Shown here one piece after another: positions 54,675-64,000 of a stretch of 64,000 nucleotides of DNA (the first letter of the stretch is position 1; each line of letters starts with the position of its first letter). The position numbers and the translations under genes were made by a program. Source of the DNA: Gliomastix tumulicola (taxonomy: Eukaryota; Ascomycota; Sordariomycetes; Hypocreales; Bionectriaceae); assembly GCA_001599755.1 (NCBI GenBank), contig BCHX01000006.1:2715336-2779335 (forward strand). The letters run 5' to 3'. Below the pieces are notes generated by a model. That model did not search any database and had not been told where the DNA came from. It worked only from the letters and a program-made list of their open reading frames with translations.

Positions 54675-57600
54675 ATGGCTGCGCCGCGTGCAGCCGCCAG
54701 CCATGGAGACGAACTCGATGTCCTTATGTGCATTTATCATCACGTCTTTCTGCCGCCCAAACTTCCAGGCGGCGCTGACAAGGAGGTCCTCAACATCACC
54801 CAGCTAGTGGAGACTCTCCGGGCTTCACTCCAAGATTTCAAATCGCGAGTGTCAGATGAGGATGGTGCCCTGATCCAGCGCGCTCTGGCCACGTTGAGAC
54901 ACTTCGACTCATGCCACGGTGATAAGGAGCAGATCAGCTCGTCGGACCTGAGAAAGCAGTTCGACGAACTCAGAAACTCAAACACTCCCGACCAACGTGA
55001 GCCTTCCACGCTCTTGAAGAAGATTGAAGTTTGCCACGCTAACGAATTACGCTCGCAGAGGGCATCATCCCCCTTCATATCGCGCCACAAAACGCGGGTG
55101 TTCTCATCAGAAGAGTATCGAATGACATTCTGCTCGAGGTATTTGAACTTGCGGCAACCGGCGAGGCTGTCGCCGCGACCAAGGGACGTCTCGGCCGAGA
55201 CTTTCCCGATGCCGCTCTCATCTTGACAAGGGCCAACATTGAAGAACATGGGCTCCGAGAGTGTCTCTTCTCCACGATTGAAGAGATGAGCAAGAGCGCC
55301 GTACTACAGGCGCAGAACGCTTCTGGTGACTCGTCAGAGAATCGCTTCAACGACACGCCTCATCCTATGCTGGTCACAACGCTGCTTTTCACGGTCATGC
55401 GCGTCTACGGAGAAGCAACAGAGCCGACACGGATCCGGAAGAATACGAGGGAGGAAACTCGATGGTCGGAGGGCCACAAGACTCCCTGGAGACGATCACC
55501 CACCTGGTTCCTCCTGAAGATTGCCCTTCAGATGGTGCTTGGCCGAGAGACGGAGGATAGCAGCAAAAGATTTTCTCTGTACAAGAAGGCCATGGCTTAC
55601 TTTATGTCCACTCTTCTCAAAGAAGCATGTCGCTTGCATGGGTCCTCGGAGGTCTTGCACGCCATGACAAGCAAGATTCACCAGCGTTTACTCAAGATTG
55701 GGTCCACTGAAGCTGAAGCATGGATGTCCGATGTCCAAGAAGCTCTGACCTCGGCCTCTGACATGCTGGCGAAGAGATGGGAGCGCTTTTGCCGCTATGA
55801 TAGAAGGACCATGAAGCAGGTGCCGATCACCGCACACACCGTCCTTCCATCCACCCAAGCCGGCTTCCCTGGCCTAGAGCACTGCTTACGACAGCTATCA
55901 ACCGACAGCGCGAGCATCGGCAATCCGTCTGAGCCGCCTATCAATCTCCTAAACCTTCCTGGTCACACACTGCCCAACCTCGACGCCATCCAACGCACTG
56001 GGAAGCACCAGATTTATGCTATCGCGTATTGCGAGGTGTGGGTGATGAATCACCTTGATGCTTGGCTTGTTTCTAACGGTGCGAAGAAAGAAGGCGCTGG
56101 CTGGCTCTGGAACTGGATGAGAGAGTACCACAACATGGCCTTCTCGATGTACTCTGGAGATCCCGAGGCGATCTCGGTCATGCTGCTGACTATCCTGGAG
56201 CTATGGGTCGCGCTCGACAAGTCAGCGACACAAGTTCATCCCCTGCTCTTGAAATACGGTCACGACATCCCCATCGGCTCCTTCGCTGCAATGATCTTGC
56301 CGCGGAGGGGACAGATGAAGAGACTGGCCAGGGTGGAGGCGTACCTCAATGAGAGAGAGACTAATAAAAGCTTCAAGGAGTCTGTCCTCTACAGCTTTGG
56401 ATCCCCCGACTCATTCTCCGTGCGATTCTTCGTAACCTCTCTTGAGATGCAGAATCTCAAGATGAGCATAGATAGGGATATGGAGCACAAAGAAGGGTTG
56501 AAAGTCTCGGAGCTGGCGGGGCTCCGGAAGCAATGGCACACTCTGAAGGAGGACGCTAAGAAGTTGCGTTGCGAGACGACAACGAAGACCACCAACGGTC
56601 AGCCCGACAAGGAACACAAACAGGACTGCCGGAGATGCAAGATGAACAAGGAGGCCGAGAGTCTGCGCATCCAGGTCTATGAACGGCCTTTGCCCCCTGA
56701 GGAGAGCCGGGCAAGGTCGACGGTCTTCGAGCTGGCCGCGCCAGAGACCTTCATGGCCTGGCGTGATGCAACGCTGTTCCTCCTTTACGACGTCTTGATG
56801 ATGGAGCTGGTCAAGCGGGACACGAAGCGAGGCACCCCGTCGAAGCTAGAGACACCGTCAAAGAGAGATCCAAGGAAGAGAATTGATGCGTCCAAATATG
56901 AAGGACTCAAGGACTTCATCCAGACGCCAGTCCACAAGGGCCGAATCTTCATCACTTCGGACTCGAGCCCAAACACGGCATATCGGAGGCACATACAAAA
57001 TCTCAATGAGCATGATATCCTGGTGCAGAATGGTCTCAACTGGAGATATGTTGACCGAGAGACTGGCGAACATGTGGCCAGGATGAATCCAACCAACCAG
57101 TTCCCGGCTCAGTGCACATACGCGATCCATACTGGCCTGAAACCGTTCTTCGGCCGTACCCTCGACTCGCCTGAAGGGCGTGAGCCAAACTTTGTCATCG
57201 CTCATCAGTCCTATTGCCCGAAGGACATCAGCGTCACTGAGCTGATCGCTCTGTGCTCGATGAACTACGGCAACAACATCATATGGATCAATCTTCTGCG
57301 CGAGTTGGCGATGCCACAGGTCTGCTAGAAAAAGACCCAAACATTGCTCTACCTGTTGCAAGCTATCGGGCAAGCCGGACCCTCGCAAGAAAATCAGAAA
57401 GCTGATTCTCAGTCGGAGGCCGCCGCCGAGACGACCGTCAAGCAGGAGATCAACGATATCAAGTTCGAGAGCGATGACGACGACGACGGACCAACTCGCA
57501 GGCCAATCCATCCTCCCGTGGCTGCGACAGAAGAGAAGGAAATCTCGTGGCGCAGGCAAATCCACAGTATCGTGCAGGACGCCAAGTTTGTCTACGCTAT

Positions 57601-60600
57601 GCTCAAACAACTTCGCAAGTCACTCGACCGCATCCGTTCCAACTGGGACTCACGCATTGCGGTCGGATCCTTCAGCTGCCTGGCAGCACGCCTTCTTTCT
57701 CTCGCACCAGAGGAGACTTACCGCGCAATCTTGGAGTTTCTCAGCGAATGCCAGCGCGTTTGCCTGGAGTGGCTCGAGATCCTTCGCGCCAAGATCAACG
57801 CGGAGGGATCCCCTGACGTGCGGATTAGCTTCCTGCGCAAAGCACGGGATGTCGCTCTGCTGGGGATGTCGTCTTTTTCTCTAGACCAGGACCATCTGCT
57901 CCCGCTCACTGACCGTGAAGAGTCAAGGCAAACACTCCTTACATTTGCCATCATGATCCAGGAGACTGATTTCGGCATTCCCCAAGACGATGTCGTGATG
58001 CGGATCATGGCTGGGAGAGCACGTCGTGTCATGCGACAAACGTACCGTTCCCTGAAAAACTACATCGCACGCTTGGGAAGCACCTGCTTGGACATGGCTA
58101 TCCGAAGGAGTTGGGAGGATTTCAAACCTGCGATAGAAGGTGATTGGAGAGACGCCGAGAGCTCATCCTGGATCACGACGAACCATCTGTATCCCAACAG
58201 TGAGAAGTTCACAAAGGTGCACTTCGACCTCTTGACTGGAGAGCTTCTCGTCAACGGAGTGCCACTCAGTGGCCTTCCCGCCCGCTACGAGCAGCATGAG
58301 ATGTACCGTGTTTTGTTTGGACAAACGAGGATCCAGGTGCTGCCATGCAATGAGCCTAGCATGATGTTTGCCGCGAAAGCAAAGGTCAAGGACCAGAGTG
58401 TCTACTTCAGCGCTCTAGATCTAGATCCCGCCGCGAGCTCGGATTCGACTCCTCTGCCAGTTCGCACTCGGTCACAGATGGGTACCTACGACCTTCTCCC
58501 GCGAACTGCATTTGAAGGGACGCTCCCGGACACGTTTGTGAATGACTACGTGCACTGGTACAACCGAGATGATGACTCTGTGGAGTTCCGCCTCGAGGCT
58601 GAGGCTTGGGTACCTTCGCCCTCTGGCTGGAAACTCATCAAGGTGGACAAAGCTCGTGGCCACTGGAAGCTTTGCAAAGGAGATGACTTGTATCTGATCA
58701 GCCCAAAGTCGGGTCTTGCAAATAGCCTGAAGACGTTCTTCTTGCCTCTTGAGAAGCTTGAAGGTCTGCTCATACTGTGGGACAACGCCCGTCGTATCCT
58801 CGATATTGAGATTCCGCGGTTGAAGCTCAGCTTTTCCGTCGAGAATGCATCGGATGTCTTCATGTCCAATCAATACAAGGGTATGAAGATTGCCATCAAC
58901 CAGAGCATCGGCTGCCTTATCGGCTTGAAATCCAAACTCGTTCTGCGGAGTTGCACCAACGGAGACGAATGCCTGGTCCTGATCCCAGAGGGAGCTCTGA
59001 TGTGTGAAATGGAGTGCCTCGATGGGCATGAACACATCAGTGTCTCAATCGAGGCCAATAAATCTAAAGTTCATGCCTATCGATTGGATAATTATCTGGG
59101 TATGCTCAGAGGCAGCGGGGAGCTCCAGAGCAAGCTCTTCCTAGCCTACCTGCACGCCCTCACCTCATACGTCCTGCCCGACCCATTCACAGGGCACACG
59201 GGCACTGAGGAGGCATTGAACATCCTCAGATCGGAGAGCGTCCGCTCCTCGCCAACTCTCTCTCCACAGAACGTTGCTCTGCTCGAGCTGATAGCAACGA
59301 TCACACCTCCGAGGCGTCTCGACAACAAAGTTGTGGAGGTCGTAACATGGAATTCACGCCTGACCTTCCAAGCACAGCACGGTGGCTTCTATGAAGAGGT
59401 GCAGTTTCTGATCGCCGAAGCGCAGAAGAGGAAGTTTCTTTATGAGGACTCCTCGCCCGCTCCAGAGATTAACCACGTAGATGCCGACCTACTCAACCGA
59501 GACAAGATCAGATCGTCTACATTTCGCGTTGAGAAGTTTGGGGCCGAGTCATTCAAGACTAGCGAAGATAAGGTCTATGAAAGCCCCCGAGGGCGTGACC
59601 AGAACTCGGATCGCTGCAAGCTGGTCTACGCGATTGCGCAGTATGTGCAGAGACGTGACTGGAGCTCCCTACCCCTCGAGTTTCCGGTTCCAGCAACTGG
59701 CAAGGCATCTTTGATGGAAGTTTTTCGACGCTGCAAATATCTGAGCGGGCACAAAACCCAAAAGCAACAAGTATTCGCAACGCCCATTCAATACCACCCT
59801 GAATGGCTCAAGTCGCCTGAAGAGACCCTGCAGAGCTTATTCTGGGCCTTGCATGGAGTCAAAACTCGGGTGGGCGACCCGAAGCGTGCCATGTGGCTAG
59901 CGAGTATGGGGTTTTTATGGAATGATCCCGACAACGTACTCAATCTCACTCTCCTGGCAATCACGACCATTCCGGCTTTCGCGATAAACGGAGTTCCTAC
60001 GGAGATTGAGGAATACTACCTTCATAAGGGAGTAGGCCCTTCACGCTGCGTCATCGAGGAAATCGTGAAGAACGCAAGACGAATGGCCAGGCCACCGTTA
60101 TGGAAGAGGCCAAAGAGAGAACTAGGAGAGAGTAACGCTGTTTACGACGAGCGTTGCGACCAGGAATACTTTTCGAAGCGGGATGACTTCACGGAAGCCT
60201 TGGTTCAGCATTTCCTTCATCTCGCTCCGGAGGCGAAGATCAAAAATCCTGTGGAGAGCCTGGGAGACATTTTGGAGTACATTGACGTACCTTTGGCCGT
60301 AAGAGATGTTGAAAGGGAGTTCAAGCTGCTGGCTGACAATAAGGCCTTCGAAAGCTACATCGGCAAGCTCTGCGGTAAGCTGAGGGGTAGGAAGGTGGCC
60401 AGAATCCCTCTCACTTTCTACAAGCTGGAGAGCCAGCCATATGAGCACACCGTCAATGCCCGCTCGGTCACCATGCGCGGTATACTTGAAAGATGCTCAC
60501 CACCGAGCATGGAGATGACTGAAGACGACCAAGGCTTGGCAGTCCTAGTTCGCTCCGGGGATGTCATAATGGACCGCAAGCTTCCCTCTGTCCTTGAAGC

Positions 60601-63600
60601 ACTGGAGAAAGACGCAAAGTCAGCGCACCAGAAGAAGTATCTCGCGAGGCTCAGAGGCAACAACGAAGCCTTGAGAGACTGTGTGACCCAGTACGAGCTT
60701 GCTTCCGAACGCGACGAGCTGAGGCAGATCCTTGAGCCGAACCGCTCCAAAGCTCGAGATGCATTTTCAAACATGATTGGACGGCTCAAGACAGCCCTGA
60801 TCGCTGGATCGGACAACGAGGATCAACTGTTTTGCGGTGATCCCTGTCCATGGCAAGTAGCTATGCTCACTGGGCACTGTCCGCGCATATCTGCTCGGAC
60901 AATTTTGCAGCTACTTCACCGAGATTGCTGGGCCGAACTTAGTGACGAGTGGAAGAAGATCTTGCTCATATTTGCAACCAGTCTTGCACGTCTTCAGAAG
61001 GCGGACAGATCTGTACAAGCAATGCTTGGAGAGACGGCCGATCTCATTCGCGAACTTCAAAATCAGGGACCTCGTCTCTTTGATCCCATGGCGTCTCTAG
61101 ACGTGAGTCCTCAACAGCTGCTGATGGAGATTGAAGGCAACATCAGAGTTCGCAAAGACCAGGAGGAGATTGCCGAGCTCATGCAGAGCCCTCCTGGCGA
61201 CACCAATACCGTCATGCAGTTGAATATGGGTGAAGGCAAATCGTCCGTCATCATGCCTCTGGTTGCCATGAACTTCCGCAAAGAGTGTCCTCTGGTCAGG
61301 GTGATTGTCCCCAAAGCCCATTACGGCCAGATGTTTGACATTCTGGTCGAGAAACTGGGTGGAATCATCGGTAGACGAATCTACCAGTTGCCGTTCTCGA
61401 GAGCATTGGAGTGGGACACCGAAAGGTTGGAGTACCTCAAGAAGATGCTAACTGAGTGCTCCTCGAAGGGAGGTGTTTTGCTCATGCAACCAGATCATAT
61501 CCTCTCCTTGTATCTCATGATGCTTGACCATCACCGCCGCGAAGACATGGATAGCGATCAGGGCCAATTGTTGACATGGTTTGAAAGCTACTTCTCTGAT
61601 ATGGCGCGAGACGTCGTCGATGAAAGTGATGAGAATTTCTCTCCTAGATATGAGCTCGTGTATACTGTCGATGAACAGCAGTCTATCGAGTTCTCTCCTG
61701 ACAGATGGCTTACTATTCAGTCACTCTTGGGACTGGTGGCGAGATTTAGCGACCAGGTCAAGGCTGAGCTCCCAAAGGCCATCGTGGTTGACAAGAGAGG
61801 CCATTGCTTTCCTCACATCAGGATCCTGGAACATGAGGCTTGGTTAAAGCTTACGGCCTTGATTGTTAACCATATTCTCGACAATGGTTTCCCTGGATTT
61901 CCTGCAGGCCAGCACGAGAATCGGGAGGCAATTGCCAGTTATCTGGCAAGGAAGGACGTCAGTTACGCTGACATAGCGCCTGTGATGAATAGCCCCTCCT
62001 GGTCAGCTACGTCTCAAATCTTCTACTTGCTGCGCGGACTGCTCTCGGGCGGTGTCCTTCAGTTCGCTCTCGGAAAGCGTTGGCGAGTCAATTACGGACT
62101 CGACCCCTCTCGATCTTCGCCCACGATGCTGATCGTGCCATATCGTGCCAAGGACTCACCAGCGCCACGATCCGAGTTCAGCCACCCTGACGTGGTGATC
62201 GCCCTCACATGCCTCGCCTATTACTATGGCGGCCTGGATGATGGCAATATGGCCCTTGCCATCGACCGGCTTCTGATGTCTGATCAGAAGGAAGCCGAAT
62301 TCCATGCCTGGGTGTCGACTGCACCGACGCTGCCACCCCAGTTCCACTGTCTGGAGGGCGTGAACTGGGACGACGCAGACCAGCGTCGTGAGGTCACGGA
62401 GCATCTTCGCTATTCCAAGGGCGTAATCGACTTCTTCTTGGCTAATATCGTGTTCCCGAAAGAGATACGCGAGTTTCCACGAAAGCTGTCCGCATCCGGA
62501 TGGGACTTGGGACGTCAGAAGAAGCTGCCAATGACAGGGTTCAGCGGCACGAACGATGCTCGGGATGTTCTTCCGCACACTATCAAGCAGCTTGATGTCC
62601 CAGGCCAGGCTCACACCAACGCCCTCAACTTAGAGGGGATTCTTCAAGACGGAAACGATGTATGCCTGCTCACGAAGCTCGGCATTGAGGGAGTACCGCG
62701 GGCGGATGACATTATCAAGACCGTTGTCGGCATGGAGCGAGAGACTCGCGTCATTCTCGATGTGGGTGCTCAGGTTCTCGAGATGACGAACGAGGAGGTC
62801 GCAAAGGCCTGGCTCAACCGCGTCGAGAGTCGTGATGTTCAAGCTACCGTGTTCTTTGATGAGCATGACGAGCTGACAGTGATAGACCGGCGAGGTCACA
62901 AGGAGCTTTTGAAGAACTCGTCATTTGCCACGCAGCTTGATGCCTGCTTGGTGTTCCTCGATGAGGCGCATACCCGAGGGACAGACCTTCGGATGCCAAG
63001 TTGGTATCGCGCAGCGGTTACACTCTCTGCTAATTTGACCAAGGATCGCCTGGTACAAGGTATGTTGTGCTCCCTGCCGAGTGATTGAGTGGTGTCTAAC
63101 ATATTCACAGCTTGTGGGAGGATGAGAAAGCTCTGGGCTGGGCAGTCAGTGACCTTTCTGGTGAACGAGGAAATCGAGACCAAGATTGGGTCTCTAACAG
63201 GAAGGGCAGGCATTACTACGTCTGATGTCATTGCTTGGGCGATTCTCGAGACTTTGAATGACATTCGTCGCTCCATGCCCGTATGGGCTGCCCAAGGTCA
63301 TCGCCGTGCCAACGCTCAGCGCATTTTGGACCTTGCTGGGCCTGATTTCTCTTCCATGAACCAGCACATAGCCGAGCAATTCTTAGAGAATGACGCTCGG
63401 GGATTGAGAGAGAGCTACGAGCCGTCGCCAGACGCCCCTGATGAGACTCGGAACGAGTCAGACGACCCCTTTGTGCAGAAGATCAATGATCACTGCCGCA
63501 GCTTCGACGATGAGCAGCCTGAATATGACGACTACGACAATCTTGACAACCAGCATGAGCACCAACGGGACAGGGAGCGTGAGCAGCAGCTTGCGCCAGA

Positions 63601-64000
63601 GATTGAGCAAGAGGAGTCCACTGAGGCCCCGCGTCCAGCCAAGCCTCTCAAGCACGGGGTGGACAGGGACCTGGTGAACTTCCTCAAGACAGGCCGGATC
63701 AGCCGCACAAGCGACGCTGTAAAGTTCGCTTTCGAGGCATTCAGAAGCCCCGAGCTCACGATGATGGCTCCCAGAGAGAGAAACACCAGAGCCCTGCAGG
63801 TAACCAAGGACTTCGCAGCTTCGATCGCATTTGCCGCGGAGCACGGTATGAGAGACGACTACCTGAAACCCGTGCAGTGGGTTCTCGTGGGCGGCCCTGA
63901 GACCGAACCTAAGCGGCATATGATCGTCATCAGCGCTTTTGAAGCAAACAAGCTCATGGCCGTTGTCGGGGAATCCAAGTTTGTATCTCTGCATGCCTAC
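54675..64000 (+). CDS. Giant DUF6606/DUF3638/DUF3645 protein, 3' end beyond window, one in-frame TAG
   Basis: Exons 54675-54996, 55059-63059 and 63111 to the window end, about 3,070 codons seen. The N-terminus (DVLMCIYHHVFLPPKLPGG) is the DUF6606 start, and the first splice restores TPDQQGIIPLHIAPQNAG. A DUF3638 P-loop-like region begins near codon 2140 (QLNMGEGKSSVIMPLVAMNF, GEGKS near 2165; LLMQPDHILSLYLM). A DUF3645 region follows, with a DEAH motif VFLDEAHTRGTDLRMP near 2742; the last splice restores LTKDRLVQACGRMRKL. A single TAG (57326-57328, codon 864) interrupts the conserved stretch between RELAMPQVC and KKTQTLLYLLQAIGQAGP. Everything else stays open, so a recent nonsense change or sequence error is likely. 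Relatives are large, mostly fungal proteins of unknown role, sometimes labelled ubiquitin hydrolase by automated annotation. No OTU or UCH motif is visible to me here. Confidence 0.8.
57326..57328 (+). other. In-frame TAG inside the giant DUF3638 gene
   Basis: The only stop in 2,667 codons of exon 2. It has the same frame and conserved family sequence on both sides. CAG to TAG would be a C-to-T change in a CpA context. An in-frame 78-nt intron (57320-57397, GTCTGC...ATCAG) could remove it but would also remove conserved-looking LLYLLQAIGQAGP. Confidence 0.7.

Noticed and set aside
1..64000. tRNA, rRNA or CRISPR features
   Set aside because: No T-loop-like GGTTCGAATCC/GGTTCAAATCC with matching arms, no rRNA-like blocks and no spaced direct repeats noticed by eye. 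A covariance-model search was not possible.

Overview
The window is a 64 kb piece of the nuclear genome of a filamentous ascomycete, most likely a Sordariomycete. The evidence is short GT..AG introns (about 50-170 nt) with fungal branch-point-like sequences, C/G-ending codon preference in genes against more AT-rich spacers, and a typical Pezizomycotina gene set: a fungal rhodopsin-domain receptor, a glucooligosaccharide-oxidase-type flavoenzyme, GH43 hydrolases, M28 secreted aminopeptidases, AKR1, a SigF-like NTF2 protein, and a giant DUF6606/DUF3638/DUF3645 protein. I rebuilt exon structures by hand from splice sites, phase and continuity of family motifs.

Layout. 0-10 kb: a secreted GH43 beta-xylosidase-like enzyme cut by the left edge (-), a secreted PI-PLC-like phosphodiesterase (+), cytosolic cysteinyl-tRNA synthetase with an apparent frameshift in a run of eight T (+), and a secreted PA-domain M28 aminopeptidase (+). 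9.5-12.3 kb: a small conserved fungal protein and a cytochrome P450 (both -). 12.3-15.6 kb: a long spacer. 15.6-20.3 kb: rhodopsin-domain membrane protein, GNAT acetyltransferase, and a diaminopropionate ammonia-lyase-like PLP enzyme (all +). 21.1-22.9 kb: two unrecognised open frames on - that are in the same frame and separated only by one TAG. 24.1-28.1 kb: a bicovalent FAD carbohydrate oxidase (+) facing a two-domain GH43 enzyme (-). 29.8-32.1 kb: a small proline-rich single-pass membrane protein (+) and a second M28 aminopeptidase (-). 34.0-37.0 kb: cystathionine beta-synthase (+) and SRP receptor beta (-). 37.0-40.6 kb: a gene-poor stretch with a decayed coding relic.

40.6-43.0 kb: palmitoyltransferase AKR1 (+). 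43.9-46.7 kb: a 905-residue secreted mosaic protein, repetitive and cysteine-rich, that I cannot assign to a family (-). 47.2-53.7 kb: a flavin-containing monooxygenase (-), a SigF-like NTF2 membrane protein (+) and an acyl/aryl-CoA ligase ending in a PTS1-like AKL (+). 54.7-64.0 kb: the giant DUF6606/DUF3638/DUF3645 gene, running off the right edge and carrying one in-frame TAG.

Functionally the window mixes housekeeping genes (CysRS, CBS, SRP receptor beta, AKR1) with a secreted saprotroph/pathogen-style toolkit for plant polysaccharide and protein breakdown. No backbone synthase (PKS/NRPS/terpene cyclase) is present, so no classical secondary-metabolite cluster is evident. The strongest leads are the secreted mosaic protein, the GH43-GH43 precursor with dibasic sites between its catalytic domains, and three otherwise long conserved or continuous frames broken by a single lesion each (two in-frame TAGs, one homopolymer frameshift), which need read-level checking before any biological reading.
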